Counted from the stretch's first letter, positions 1 to 12,340 are shown. The stretch: DNA of 64,000 nucleotides from Anastrepha obliqua (GCF_027943255.1 NC_072892.1:118685792-118749791), one strand, 5' to 3'. Notes: generated by a model from the letters alone, not told the origin. Numbers and translations are program-made.

Positions 1-120
1 GCCAGATTCACAAGCGTAGGTTAGGTTACGGTAGTTGCTACTTTCCATGAGAATGTAAAGGGAAAAGAGCCCATTTACGTCTTGGATACCCTTTATGACA
101 CCACAATAGTTCACTTATCA

Positions 121-445
121 ACAAAAAAAAAAAAAAAAATAAATATGTGACAAAAAAGAATAATAATAAACAAATTATATTACCAAAAAAATAAAAATAA
201 AAATAAAAACAGTCAATAATAATAAAAAAATTATATGACGAAACACAAATAAAAAAATATAGGACAAATAAAAACAATGTATGTGACAAAACAAAAAAAT
301 GATATGACAAAATAAAAAAATAAAAAGTTATATGACAAAAAAATAATAATAAAAAAATTATATGACAAAAACAGTATGTGACAAAAAAAAAAAAAATTTA
401 TGAAAAAAAAAACAAAAAAAAAATTGTATGACAAAAAAAAATTGA
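121..445. repeat. A-rich low-complexity tract
   Basis: A long run of A with scattered T and G, including repeated TATGACAAAA words spaced irregularly. ORFs read from the complementary strand are only Phe/Tyr/Leu strings from this composition and are not genes. Confidence 0.8.
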
Positions 446-1758
446 TTAATTTTAAGGAGCTCTAATTATATAACGGTATAAAAACTAGATTTTTTATTTG
501 AATAAATACGTCCAAAGCAAACTTATAAGTAAAAGTGTCTTTTTTTACTACTTCGCTGCTGAATTCCTTCACAGTACAGCTTTAACTAAAAGTGAAATTT
601 TTTTAACCATTTTTGTGTTTTTTTTTTTTAATAAAAAACATTTTAGGACAGCTAACAATTAAGTGCAAATAATCTGGCATTGTGATATCGGAAAATCACC
701 ATGGCAACTACATACAAGGCGGCGCAAAATTTATAAACCTATCGCAATATTCATAACTTGTGAACTAGACAGCTGCAGTAAATAAACTGACAAGTAATGC
801 AGCGCGTAAAGGTCAAAATAAAGATTTCCATCATTCATGATAATTTTTTTTATTCAGACGAAGGCCTTTGTGCTAGCGCTGCTAAGCAATTTTTTTTTTT
901 GTTAAATAATTTATTAGTGCACAAATGTTTAAAAAATAAATAAAAAAAATTTCATTTAGTAAAAAAGTTATTCAAAAACAATATTGGTTGAACTGAATTT
1001 TACACCACCTTTTATGTACACTTAGTTGTTATGTTGCCATGGTTGCAATTACCGTATATCAAAAACCCAAAAAAAAAGCATAGAGTATTCTTTGGTTAAA
1101 TTTCTTTGCTGGGGGCATTTTAAATTTTTAATATTTTGCGTGTTTATAGAATAAATGAAAAAAAGTTAAAATACATATCGCAGAGAAGTATGTCGTTAAG
1201 GTGCGTATATTAGAATTGTACGAGGACTTAAACTGCTCTACCCATTAGTTATTTCACTAAAGTGTCGGTTTGGCGCCTTTTTTTATAGAGTCCGCATAAA
1301 ATGCATTTTGAACGTTGCTAGAGGGTTGAAATGTTCTAGAAACTTATTCGCCATAAAATTTCACTAGGGGTCAGACAAAAACTTTGTAGAAAGAATTGTA
1401 AGTCCGCGGAAAATAAAAAATATGCAACAACCTGGGATAAGTCACTGGGGTATAACATCTGCACTTGGACAATTCGTCGTCGGGATTTCGGGATAACGTC
1501 CAAATTAAGCAATGGGTTCATTTTGAATATTGTAAATTTTGAGCAAAGAATGCAAAATGTTTTTGAGGTTTTACTATATGGGCTTAGATCTTTCATCCAG
1601 AGTTCGAATAATCACGCCCCTAACACGGCGCCACCGATTGCATCGCGTAGTGGCGGAAGAGTACGGCAGGATCAAAATTCGGTCATGATTTTTTTTTCGC
1701 CTTAAGTAGAATTGGATAGAATTTTAAAGGAAAAATTCCAAGTTTTCATTTGAGTATA

Positions 1759-2035
1759 ATTAAAAAAATTAAAAAAAAAAAACAAAAAAAAAAAAAGAAA
1801 AAAAATACAAAAAGAAAAAATAAAGAACAAAAAAAAAAAAATTAAAAAAATAAATAAAAATAAAAAAAAAAATAAAAAAAGAGAAATAATAAAAAATAAA
1901 AGAAAAATAAAAAAAGGAAAAATTACAATTTTTCAGTTTAGCATAATTAAAAAGAAAAAAATAAAAAGAAAATGAAAACAGGAAAAAATCCAAGTTTTAT
2001 GTGGGCATATTTAAAAAACAAAACGTAAAACGAAA
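1759..2035. repeat. A-rich low-complexity tract
   Basis: Nearly pure adenine with sparse T, G and C. It resembles the 121-445 tract and has no higher-order period that I can see. The antisense Phe-rich ORF is a composition artefact. Confidence 0.8.
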
Positions 2036-4171
2036 AAATCCACATATAAAAAAAAGTAGTTAAACGGTTTTTATCTATTAAAAAAAAATACAGAAACAAT
2101 TTTCTTCCAATTGATATTTTTTTTCTTAGGCTGATAATTATATGACATACAATTTAAATAAAATTTTTGGGCATATGTAATATATTTGAAAAAATTTTTC
2201 TTTAAGTTTTTGTGTAAAAAAAAAATACTATTCAAATTATTTTAAAACATTTTGTTTTTACTTTTTTTTCTAACAGAAAAATAAACAATTAAAATTATTA
2301 TTTTTTTCTCTTAGACCGACATTTAGTTGACAAACAATTCAAAGAAAAAACATATGCCCGAAAAAATCTGAATTTTGAACTCCTCGAACTCAGCAACCAC
2401 TCAATATTTCTTTTATCCCTTTATGCACAATCTATGCTACTTTAAAGAAGAGCATCTTTAATAAATGTAGATATTTTTAATTTATTGATATTCCTCTCTG
2501 AATTTTATTTATTAGTTTCCTATTAATTTGTATTTAATTTTTTTAATTTTTAGTTTTAAATTTTTTTATAATTTATGGTTATACTCGTATTTTTTCATTT
2601 CCCCCTACTTTTGTAAAAGTTTCATAATAAACAGCAATTTTTTATGTGGCAATCGTAAGGTATTGCATTTTACAGCCGCGTTTATGTTCACATCTACATA
2701 CATACATAAGTATATTATTTTTCCATTGATGCGTTATTTTATTCGCTAACATTTGGTTGCCAACACAAATAAATAGCTGGTCTTTTATTTACAACTATAC
2801 GATTTTTATGTGAAGCTGTCTTTCGCCATTATTTCACCGAAAACACTTCCCTATTCTGGTTTCCTTTTTTCTTACGCATTTTTCGTTTCTGAAGCATATT
2901 TTTATTTAGATTTTTCCACACTTCGCTGAACTTTAGTTTATTCCATCTGTGCAATTACTTTTATTTTTCCGTCACTTTTTAAGTAGTCTACCTTGAGGCG
3001 CACTATTTAAATATGCCGCATAAAAAATTCTTATAACTTGTGAAATTGTGAAACTTTAACTCAACAGCGAGCAAGAAGCTGTCGAGTACATGGCGCAGTG
3101 ATGTGGCAATGCTGTGCGAGAAATTCACCCGCTGCCGCACAGGATGCATATTCGTTCATGCCGTCTTGGACTTTTAAGGCTACCAAGCGCTTTTCAGTCA
3201 TCCTTACATTCATTCCCCTTCGAGTCTTTAGCTGCGCAGGGTTGTTTTTTTATTTTATTTTTTGAAACATTATCACATTTTACTATCTGCGCTGTCATAT
3301 TAGCTTTTTACAAGGTGGAAAATTGTCTGTTTGCTTCCCTTTTCTGGTTGTCTGTCTGTGTGTCTTCGCCAGAGTGCCTGAGATAGTTTTCTCGCGTGCT
3401 TCCTTAGCATTTGCAGTGCGTGCACGGCAGCAGCAGCCACTATGCAAGCCCCCTCTACAAGTTATTTTTACAAGGCGTTCAGTGCGAATGCAGTCGGCGT
3501 AAAAAATGTACAAGTAGCAACTGTCGCTACAACAACAGCAATCACATCCCTACTCAGTTAGTAGACATTCACATTTATCCGCAGCAATTTGAAAATAGGT
3601 TTTTATTTAAGTTTGCGCGTACGTCTGCCACTGCTACTGTTACTGTTGTTGTTGCCGCTTCGCTGATTACCTGGTTGCTTGCTGTCTTCACAAGCCGGTG
3701 AGGTGTGTGCGGGACGACGCAGCCATGTAGTGCAACTCGCGCGCTGGAACATTAATGTTCACTTAAGCAAATTGTACACATACAAGGCCATACCTGCCAT
3801 CTATTCTGCACGTAAATGCATACATGCATGTGTACGTGTGTGTATAGTTTCGGTAGCGGCAAGTTGGCTAGTGCCATGCACTCTGCAGCTGCACGAGCAA
3901 TAATACGAATTCACTAAGTGTGAATGTGTTTGTTAATTTCTGCATGGAACAACAACAATCGCCCGACAAGCAGGCACACAACCATACTCATATACAGTTA
4001 GCTATGCAGCTGCTTAGATTAAAGCAGCCAACTACTTTGTTAAATAGCAAACTACTCTTTGCTTTGCTTTTATCTGCACTAACATTGGTATAGTTTTCTG
4101 CATTTTTGTTACTTTTCTTTCGCACTTCCACTTATTCCTTTTTGCATTTGTTTTGCTCCGTGTTTTTGCAG

Positions 4172-4376
4172 GCTCCTAAGGAATGCAACTTGGTTTTGGT
4201 ACAGCGCACGCCGGATATCTGCAAGTTCCTTGGACTAGCAGCGAATAGCAGCGACGATAACAACGCTATTGCAACAACAACTGCAATGACCTCAACTAAC
4301 GCCACACCAGCAGGCAGCACCAGTAACGGCGATGACGGCACAACACATCCTGCCGAGCAAACTGGCTCCATTGGAG
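4172..4376 (+). CDS. Lerp: Lerp-like receptor, exon for end of luminal domain and stalk
   Basis: This internal exon is preceded by a T-rich tract and AG (4170-4171) and followed by GT (4377-4378). Translation gives a segment with two cysteines 13 residues apart (CNLVLVQRTPDIC). That spacing and the Arg-Thr before the second Cys resemble the last disulfide of a mannose-6-phosphate-receptor homology repeat. A Thr/Ser/Asn/Gly/Asp-rich stalk with two N-glycosylation sequons (NSS, NAT) follows. The exon is 205 nt and leaves one base of a codon, which pairs exactly with the next exon. The gene identity rests on this exon together with the next two: a luminal receptor end, one membrane helix and a sorting tail. 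The known family role is sorting lysosomal enzymes between Golgi and endosomes. Another type I sorting receptor is possible. Confidence 0.6.
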
Positions 4377-4546
4377 GTAAATTAACTTTGTTGTGCGCGC
4401 CAATGAGGCCTTTCGCTTTCTGTTGCTTTATTGTAATTCTTTTTTAAATCTATTTTACCGCAGTAAATTTTACATTTTGTAATTTTCCAATTTCTCCACT
4501 ATCTATCTTTGCATGTGTGCGTGTACATACATACATATATGTGCAG

Positions 4547-4677
4547 CTATATTGGCCGCTATATTATCGTTGACTTGTTTCGTCGCTTGCCTCGGAGTGT
4601 TTGCCTTTTCACCGGAACGCCGGAACAGCGTGAGACGTTTGTTTGTACGCAGCACATCGGCTGTGCGTTATTCGAGG
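4547..4677 (+). CDS. Lerp: Lerp-like receptor, transmembrane exon
   Basis: The exon starts after a pyrimidine-poor but valid CAG acceptor (4544-4546) and ends at a strong GTAAGT donor (4678). It completes the split codon of the preceding exon, only 170 bases away. It encodes about 21 hydrophobic residues (AILAAILSL... to ...GVFAF), then a strongly basic stop-transfer stretch (PERRNSVRRLFVRS). It finishes with AVRYSR, whose tyrosine becomes part of a YSRV motif when joined to the next exon. The topology is type I, since the sequon-rich stalk precedes the helix and the basic side follows it. The 131-nt length restores phase 0. YSRV matches the YxxPhi endocytosis signal class and recalls the YSKV motif of the vertebrate cation-independent mannose-6-phosphate receptor. 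The gene name is an inference from these combined features. Confidence 0.65.
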
Positions 4678-4800
4678 GTAAGTTTGGAAAAGATGTAGGC
4701 AAAAGTGTGTAACTAAGGAGGATGTTGAAGAAATAATTTCGAAAAAAAAAAATTAATAACATTTTCTGGCAAATATTTAAAACTGTTGGCTCTGCAATAA

Positions 4801-6540
4801 AAAATTTATTTCAAATTTTTAGTTGAGGTTTTTATTTTTTATTTTTCATCTTTTATTTTTAGTTTTTTACTTTTAATTTTTTATTTTTCATTTTTTGCTA
4901 TTAATTTTTTATTTTTCATCTCCGCTATAAATGAAGCGAAATTAGTAAAATATTGTAGAAAAAAGAAATATGGCGCATATAGATATGTTGCACTCCACCC
5001 CAGTCGGCTGGAATATTATTGACATCGGGTAAAACCATGCCCAATTTTTATGTTTTACGACTAAATTTCCGTTCGTTTCTCTGATACAACAAGCCATTAC
5101 TTTTATTATAGCTGGATCAAATAAAATTTAACTAAAATGGTGCGGTTCGGACCTAATTTCACTTCTTTACTTGGTTTTTTATTTATAATAATTTTTATTA
5201 TTTATTATATTTTAATTATAAAACTCAGTTTCAGTTGTTCAAACTTAAAATTTAGGATTTTAGTTTTAGTTTGGGTTTAAATATAAATTTTGTTTTAAAT
5301 TTGATTTTAATTTTACTTTTATTTTTAGTTCAGATTTTAGTTTTAATTTAAATGCTAATTATAATTTTAATTTTTATTTAAGTTTTAGTTTTAATTTTAG
5401 TTGTTATTTGAAGTAAAGTTTTAATTAAAATTTTAGTTTTAATTTTGATTTAAATTAGATTTAATTTAATTCTGATAAATTTATATTTTGGTTTAGATTT
5501 TAGTTTTATTTAAATTTTAATTTTGAAAATTAAATTTTAATTTTTAACTTCATTCTAATTTGATTTAAATTTCAGTTTTAATTTCAATTTAATTTCAGAT
5601 TTTATTTTAATTTCATTTTGAATTTTATTTTAATTCTGGCTTAAATTTAGATTTTAATTTTGGCTTTAGTTTTAGCTTTATTTTATTTTTAATTGTAATT
5701 TTGGTCAAAATTTTAGTTATAATTATAATTTTAGTTTTAATTTTAATTTGAATTTTTTTCAATTCTGATTTAAATTTAAATTTAAATTTAAGTGTTGATT
5801 TTAGTTTTAGTTTAAGTTAAAATTTAAATTTTTTTGAAGTTTCAATTTTTATTTTTATTTAATTTTTAATTTTAAGTAAATATCTAATTTTTATCTAATT
5901 TATTTTAATACTGATTTTTAATTTCGATTTTAGTTTTAGTTCCGACTTAAATTTTAGTCCTTATTTTATTTTTATCTTTAATTTAAATTTAAATTTAAAC
6001 TGAAACTCAAACTAAATTTAAAATGAAGACTAAATTTAAAATTTAAGCTCAATAAAAAAGTAAAATCAAATCATTAATCATAGTTTTAATTTTAGTGTTA
6101 ATTTTAATTTTAATTTTGGTCTTAATTTTAATGTTAGTGTTAATTTTAATTTTAATTGCAGTCTTAATTTTAGTTTTAATTTTAATTTTAATTTTAATTT
6201 TAATTTTAATCTTAATTTTAATTTTAATTTTAATTTTAATTTTAATTTTAATTTTAATTTTAATTTTAATTTTAATTTTAATTTTAATTTTAATTTTAAT
6301 TTTAATTTTAATTTTAATTTTAATTTTAATTTTAATTTTAATTTTAATATTAATTTTAGTTTCAATTTTAATTTTAATTTTAATTTTATTTTAATGCTGC
6401 TGGTTTAAATTTAAATTTAAATTTTAATCCTGATTTTAATTTAAATTTTAAGTTTCATTTTGTTTTTGATTTAAATTTAAATTTTGTTTTTTTAATATGA
6501 ATTTTGTTTTCAACTTCAATTTCCCTTTGTTTTTTAATAA
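4801..6540. repeat. AT-rich intronic repeat field, degenerate TTTTAA/TTTAAT words
   Basis: Most of the last intron consists of irregular TTTTAATTT and TTTAAATTT words, becoming regular at 6085-6395. I see no exon inside it. It looks like an expanded and decayed microsatellite rather than a transposon, because no terminal repeats or protein traces are visible. Confidence 0.7.
6085..6395. repeat. (TTTTAA)n hexanucleotide array
   Basis: Tandem hexanucleotide TTTTAA. It is imperfect from about 6085 and essentially uninterrupted from roughly 6168 to 6350, about thirty units. It reads open on both strands only because the unit contains no stop in those frames (Leu-Ile/Leu-Lys dipeptides). It lies in the intron between the membrane and tail exons of the Lerp-like gene. 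Confidence 0.95.
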
Positions 6541-6645
6541 TTAAAAAATCTTCATTATTTTTAACCTCAAAAAAATGTAAATCTACACAAACGACTTAGA
6601 GTTTCAATGCAAGAGAAATTAGCGAATTTCCCTCTCTCTTTGCAG

Positions 6646-6726
6646 GTGCAGTCTAACGAAGAAGCTAACCTGTTGCTGGAGCCAAATGGAGAATTCACCG
6701 AAAGCGATGACGATATGCTGCTCTAG
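6646..6726 (+). CDS. Lerp: Lerp-like receptor, terminal cytoplasmic-tail exon
   Basis: This last coding exon follows a good polypyrimidine tract (CCCTCTCTCTTTGCAG, acceptor at 6644-6645). It has 27 codons including TAG (6724-6726). It supplies the Val that completes YSRV and then an acidic tail with two dileucine-type signals: NEEANLLL in the middle and ESDDDMLL at the extreme C-terminus. Terminal acidic-cluster dileucine signals are a known GGA/AP-1 sorting feature of mannose-6-phosphate receptors, which is the main reason for the Lerp call. The tail after the helix is about 45 residues, much shorter than in the vertebrate receptor. The intron before this exon (4678-6645) is almost 2 kb and full of TTTAAT repeats. 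A protein search with the three joined exons would settle the family. Confidence 0.62.
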   Translation: MQSNEEANLLLEPNGEFTESDDDMLL

Positions 6727-8006
6727 AGCAATAAATGAATTGAAGACAACGACCAGGGTTTCAAGAAACTTGCTATTTTAACTTGCATTGAATTGAATAC
6801 AAAAGCAACCAATTTTTAGCAACAACAAATATAAATTATACTTTTCTAAAACTTAATGGCTTAACTGAAATACTGTACTGAAAACGTTATCAGCTAAAAT
6901 ACAAGCGAGCTTTTTCTTTGCCACAGAAGCCTCAAGCGAAATATGGAAAAAAACGAAAAAAAAATGAAATAAAAAATCCTGAAAAAACACCAAAGAGTAA
7001 AAATATGGTAAAAAATAAAATTAAAATAATACAAAATTCCGAAATTCAAAAAAGGAAGAGCGGCGTCAAAAGAAAATATATTTTATTAAAAATGTAGATT
7101 ATAAAAAGAACTTCTAAACATTTTTTAAACCATATAGTATGTATTAAATGTGAGAGAATACAAAAGAAAAAAATATGTATTATATAAATATTTGTAAATT
7201 GCACTGTGCGCAATACACGAACGGTACTGGAGAGTGAGGTCAAAACAAAAAAAATATATGAGAAATATTTGAATATAATACCTTTGTATGTATTGTATTC
7301 ACGGTGTATGTGAACAGAGAAAACCAAATGAAGTATATTTTTTTTAATTCCTAATAATGGTAAATGTATGTAATGGAAGTATTGTAATTAAAGTATTTCG
7401 AGCCGCCAAGTAATGTTAAAGATCTAAATTTAAACTACTGAATTGGAGTCATGATCTTTTTTGTGAAGTGGCGCCATTATTAAAAACACGTATTCCAATC
7501 GCTTTAAAAATTCATATATGCGTAATGAAAGACATTCAAAGCCACCATAAGATTATAGCTTTAATTGTGACTGCAACGCACACACACATAACTATGCATT
7601 GGTGTGTCGTCTATTTAAACTAAATATTTATATGAAGTACTGGTATTTACTACTTATTCTTATCCAATTGAACTAATTGCATCTATGTACTTAATTTTTC
7701 TCTCAACCAGCTTTTTTTTAATGAATTATTAACCAAAAAATTTAACTGAAATGAAATAAAAGAACGGCGAAGTGTAAGCATTTTGCATAAATGGATTACC
7801 ATAGAATAAAAGCTTTGCAGAATTTGGAAATTTTTTAAGAGTTAAGAGAAGTCGTATTTTCTAGATGGAAAAATACTAAATAGTTTCGCTGAAATCGCAT
7901 GGGGACGGTTGCTGCAAATGCGAAGGCATGTCGAACAATTCTTCACCCACAAAAAAAAAGTTTATTAGCTGTGTTAAAAAACTTATTAATCCTGTAAATT
8001 AAATTT
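6727..8006 (+). other. Probable 3' UTR and intergenic sequence
   Basis: A canonical AATAAA lies only four bases after the stop codon (6730-6735). It is too close to be a convincing sole signal, and further AATAAA-like hexamers occur near 6967 and 7013. Beyond about 7400 I see no gene, repeat family or RNA gene. The exact transcript end cannot be set by eye. Confidence 0.4.
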
Positions 8007-8444
8007 TTGAATGGAGTGTTTAGGCGGGTACGTTCGCTAATTGCAACTGCGTTACTTTTTTCAGAGAATATCTCATTGCAAGCAAAAATCATGGAAATAT
8101 TAGCTACTTTAGGCGTGCGATTAATAAAGTGTCAAAAATCCCGTGCCCATCACCAGCAAAATATACGCAAGGCAAAAAAATTAGTAACCACTGCTTTTTC
8201 ATTATTCCATATACAGCGGAATCGCGAGAACGCCCAATCTAAGGCACCACCAAACAAAATTTATACAGCCCTTAACATTTTAGTACAAAGTACAAGACTC
8301 CAGGGCCTCAAAATTCTCGTTGATCTTTTCCCTTTTTTTCGCTTAGGTTTTGAGCATTTTCTTCCATATAAAAGACCTTTTCCAGATGTAGAAATTTCTT
8401 CACACCGTCGCAAATTAAAAAAAGAAAAACAAAGTGATTTTTGA
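8007..8444 (+). other. Unassigned 145-codon open frame
   Basis: This is one of the longest non-repetitive open frames in the window without recognisable transposon motifs. In the annotated form it begins at a TTG. The first in-frame ATG is at 8091 (MEILATLGVRL...), leaving about 118 codons to the TGA at 8442. The protein would be basic, with a Lys/Arg-rich C-terminal end (HRRKLKKEKQ). I see no signal peptide, membrane helix or known motif. It lies between the Lerp-like gene and an R1-like LINE fragment, so it may be an exon, a transposon remnant or chance. Confidence 0.2.
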
Positions 8445-8923
8445 ACACCTAGACAGACAGTGGCGTTAATCGGGATTAACGACTTAATTCTGAATCATCT
8501 CAGGAATGAAGTGCAACTAATGCGGATTGACAACTAGATTTAATTCTTATAATTTAAGCAGATTAGGGAAATTTTCGATGGCAAGCTGCCGAAAAACCAC
8601 TCAGTTAATGTCTTTTGTGAATGAAAAATAAGGAAACTTTTAAAGAGAAGAACAACAAAGACTGAAAGCAATCATTGCAGCATTCAAGTTCAGGAAATGT
8701 ATGATGAGCATAACTGGAGTATTTTATAGCATTTTCGTTTAATTTTCAAGTTTGAAAATGCGTTTTTGCAATTTCAGATGGTAAGTAGAAAGAAAAGTTC
8801 AACCTTGTCGAAGAGGGACTGAGATATTATGGACGCGAATTTATATTAATTGTTTAGATATTTCGGAGTAGTTTGAGAAATAGCAATTTAAGACTTTTTA
8901 AATAAATAATTATTTGTTAGTAT

Positions 8924-9455
8924 CAGGACAGCTAATACCCGTAAATACTTAGGTATTCAACTTGACTGCAGGCTTACTTTCTGGGCCCAGATACGGCATG
9001 TGGCTACCAAAGCAGCAAAGGTCACGGGTATGCTAAGTAGATTAATGGCAAACATCGGTGGGCCAACACAGAGCATAAGAAAGCTAATTATGGCGGCCAC
9101 AAGCTCAATTCTCCTGTACGGCAGCGAAGTATGGGGAATTACGCTAAACTGCAAAGCGAAGCGCAAAGCACTAGAGGCTGTGCAACGAACAGCTTCACTT
9201 AGAGTTGCCTCAGCCTACTGCACTGTCTCAGGTGCAGCAATTTTCGTGATCAGCGGGCGGATACCCGTCGACCTCATGGTCCGGAAATGAATGGATGCGT
9301 GGGACTCCAAGAAGAAACACGTCATCACTAGGTGCTCAGAACGGAGATGCCAAACCATGCTGCGGTGGCAAAGCCGATGGGATACTGAACCGAGTGGCAG
9401 ATGGACGGCAAAACTTATTCCATCAATTGACAAGATAGTCTCACGAATTCCATCT
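8924..9455 (+). mobile_element. R1-clade-like LINE, C-terminal part of ORF2 (relic)
   Basis: One frame reads through the post-catalytic part of a non-LTR reverse transcriptase: KYLGIQLD, then LLYGSEVWG, then EAVQRTASLRVASAYCTVS, then an ISGRIPVDLM block. After a single in-frame stop (9288-9290) the same frame continues with WQSRWDTEPSGRWTAKLIP, the tryptophan-rich block typical of R1-group elements. The catalytic FADD region is absent, so this is a truncated inactive copy. The 3' side is cut by a mariner fragment on the other strand at about 9458. Confidence 0.8.
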
Positions 9456-9457
9456 TT

Positions 9458-9600
9458 GCGGTCACAAGGTATTAAATCACAAGATCTCGGTGGCCAATTG
9501 TGATCATCTCTTCGAGAGATCATACGGTCCGGAAACTTTTCCCGTATAAGACCAATGGTTTCGTTGCTTGTGTGGCACCTGTTATTGGAAAACCCTTTAT
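9458..9600 (-). mobile_element. Mariner-like transposase fragment
   Basis: Read on the minus strand, this gives CHTSNETI..LIREKFP, then HNWPPRSCDL, the region around the third catalytic Asp of a mariner-type DDE/D transposase. The DNA is closely related to the plus-strand fragment at 16955-17345 (shared tract from the GGGTTTTCCAATAACAG junction to the ATCTTGTGATTAAA side). Relative to that copy about 50 bases are missing after AATAACAG. Short, frame-damaged and inactive. Confidence 0.75.
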
Positions 9601-12336
9601 TATTTATGCCATAAGAATAACAGTCAATAACAGACACTCGAAGCCATTCATGAGGGATTAAGTGCTCTAAAATTGGCTAGTTTTTTTTATAGGTTGGAGG
9701 TACACTCAGACTAACTGAAAATAAACTAGAAGCAACCAAGCAAAGGTGCAACTTTAATCAACGAAAGTGCTGCTCGGCTTACGTAGGCGCAATAATTTCC
9801 AAGGTGCTTATCGATATTTGTACAGAAATTATGTGTTTAAGGTGGATCGGTACTTTTTTTTTAATTTATTAAAATATTAAAGTAGATTATTTGAAAAAAA
9901 AACAGAATTTAGGAGTTTATGAACCAAAAATCAAAAAAATAAACCAGAAAGTAAATCCGGCAATATTCATTTGTAATGCCCATTGAGAGTAAATAACGAT
10001 TATGAAAGTTAGGTCTGCTCCACATTCTCGAGTTGCGAGAAAAACAGTACAAATGTTTATCCCCCAAGCATTTTTACTGAAATAAGAGGTCTTAAATAGT
10101 TTTCTTTTGCTTTGCAATTGTATGAGAAATTTTTTGGATACACAAAAGTCGGACCGCCTTAAGATGTGTGTACCTATGAAAGTAAAGACTTTCTTTCCAT
10201 TCACCAGCCACAAAATTACCCGCAGTAAAAGTCTATGAGCCAATGCACAATAAACATATATGTATAAGTACAGATATATGTAAATGTGGCACACAAATCT
10301 ATCTGTCTGTGCAGGCTTCCCTTTACTTAGTTTGTCGTGGCAACTGATTCGAGCGACAATAAAATTACACAAAATTCTAGACACGTACCGTAAATGGCAA
10401 TCGTATTAGAGGCGCGAAGATACATACATCCCAACAAATAATTCAGTTATCAACACACTCATATAAATATGTACGCATGCTCATATGTGCATACATACAC
10501 AACTAAAAGACGTTGAAAATTTACTTGTTTACTGCTTGCGGCTGCTGGCGTGCCAGATTCAGACTAAACACCAAAAACAGCTAAACATATATACACACAC
10601 TCAAATACCCGCTATGGCACATGCATGAATGCCATAGTAGCTCTTATGTAAAATTAGTAGCATACTTTTTGGCGTCGCTATTGCATCAGGTGTGCGAAAT
10701 CTAAGAAATTAATTAAAAGGATTTTTGGGTTGTAGAAGTTAAGAAACTTGTGAATTGAAAGCAAAAAAGCGTGTATGAGAGGAGGAGAGAAATCAGAGTG
10801 CGAGTGCGGTTTGGGTGGCGTTGAAAAGTTTGTTTAAGCAAACAAAAACAGCCACAGAAATTTAATACATTTAATGTAGGGTTGAAATAGATCGGTAGTG
10901 GTATGGTAGCATTAAGTAATGAATGTTAAGTCAGTCGCTGTTTTGTGGATCTTTACATTGCATGTAAGCAAACTCATACTTACGTATTTACTTACATATA
11001 GAATGTTTTATGTGGGATGCATAAGGGATGCAATTTTTTTCGATTTTTACGATACCGAAATTTGATTTAGAATTTTGCAAAAAAAAAAAAATGCATCAAT
11101 AGTGTTTGAGTAGCTCGATAACTATAGAATAAATATTAAACAAATGGGTTTTAAGTATAATTTTTCATTTAAAGCAAAATTATTTTATTAGGAGTTGAAT
11201 TCTAGTGCCGAATTTTGAAAAAAATGAAATTTTGTTTTTTTGCATTTTTTCAAAGTTTAGACATTTAAGAATATGTGATTAAGAGGATTTTTTTAATATT
11301 CCTATTATTCCATGACTTATAGCCTTTTTGATGACATGACATTGGTTCCGATCTGTGTTGCCTGAAAACTTTAAACGCATTATTCCCGAAACTCTTTCAA
11401 AACCTTTGACATGATCTCTGAAGTTAAATAAAATTAAAATTTTTTTACTATTTTTAAAAAATTCAGAAATGTCCACAAAAGTAGGAAAGAAATGTATTAT
11501 TTTTTCAGACAGCCGCAATTTAGCAAAAAAAACCCGCTTTTTTTAGTTAGTACAATAGTGGCGTTCATCTAAATTAATAATTTTTTAAATTTTTTTGTTT
11601 CAGTTTAGCGCACCATTTTTTTGTATCCCCCACTTCAACAGCATATAAAGTTTCCAGTTTTTAATTTATTGACTTTTTTGATATGTAGTTAAAAGTTTAA
11701 TAAATGTCTGGTAAAAAAATGAATAGTATTCGTTTTTTCATGCCTTTACACCAGAGGCAATAGCTGAATTTATACACATTAAATAACAACGTTCGACAAA
11801 ATTCAACATTTTGTGTTTTCCAAAAATATTGCCTATGCATTTGCATACACAATTATCCTTTTTGCACCCTATTTTGGTTAAAGGATTTTAAAATTTCAAA
11901 GAAAAAGCAAGGATTCTATAGAAAATTCTTTCAATATGTTATATATTTTTTATAGAAAAAATTCATTAGGAAATTTTAAGGATAGTAAAGAATATATTTT
12001 TCAAAAAACACTATTGCACAAGGTGGTGCGAAATTAATCATCCAATTTTGTTTGTGAATAAAAAACATAATTTCGAGTGATGGAATTTTTTTTTTACCTT
12101 TTTTCCATTGCTTGTATGTTTGATTACCGAGTGTTACTTACGTGTCAAATATGATTGACGTACGACGCTTCGTTTTGAATATCTTGGGACAAACGGGGTA
12201 AGAGTAAAGTAAAGTTCTCGCCGAAATAAGAAAGTAAATAGTAATTTCATTGTGTGAAGTTTGAACTATTCCATCTCTTACATCAAATATGATTTTGAGA
12301 TAAAATAATTGATACGACTTGAAATGGCTTCTTCTT
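9601..12336. other. Long gene-free interval
   Basis: No supported exon, RNA gene or classifiable transposon. The sequence is AT-rich with CATA/TACA microsatellite-like patches around 10240-10500. A stretch beginning at 11021 shares blocks (GGGATGCAA, CGATTTTTACGA, TGTTTGAG) with 60227-60420 and is probably an old dispersed repeat. Minus-strand ORFs such as 9917-10384 have no recognisable motif. Confidence 0.45.
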
Positions 12337-12340
12337 TTAA

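Larger units (their letters stand above)
1..4171. other. Non-coding sequence upstream of the recognised exons
   Basis: I see no exon, RNA gene or transposon that I can support here. The sequence is AT-rich with long A or T runs. The GC-richer part (3100-4100) has scattered short ORFs without splice-bounded coding character. Because the first recognisable exon downstream starts with an acceptor site, at least part of this stretch is inferred to be intron of the same gene. Earlier exons could still be hidden, because short exons are hard to see by eye. Confidence 0.5.

Noticed and set aside
3411..3701. 96-codon frame considered as an upstream exon of the receptor
   Set aside because: No matching splice sites in phase with the 4172 exon and no receptor-repeat pattern.
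6078..6394. Long Leu-Ile and Leu-Lys open frames on both strands
   Set aside because: They are translations of the TTTTAA hexanucleotide array, not genes.
6730..6735. AATAAA as the polyadenylation signal of the Lerp-like gene
   Set aside because: It lies only four bases after the stop codon. It is possible, but other hexamers downstream are at least as likely, so no separate feature was made.
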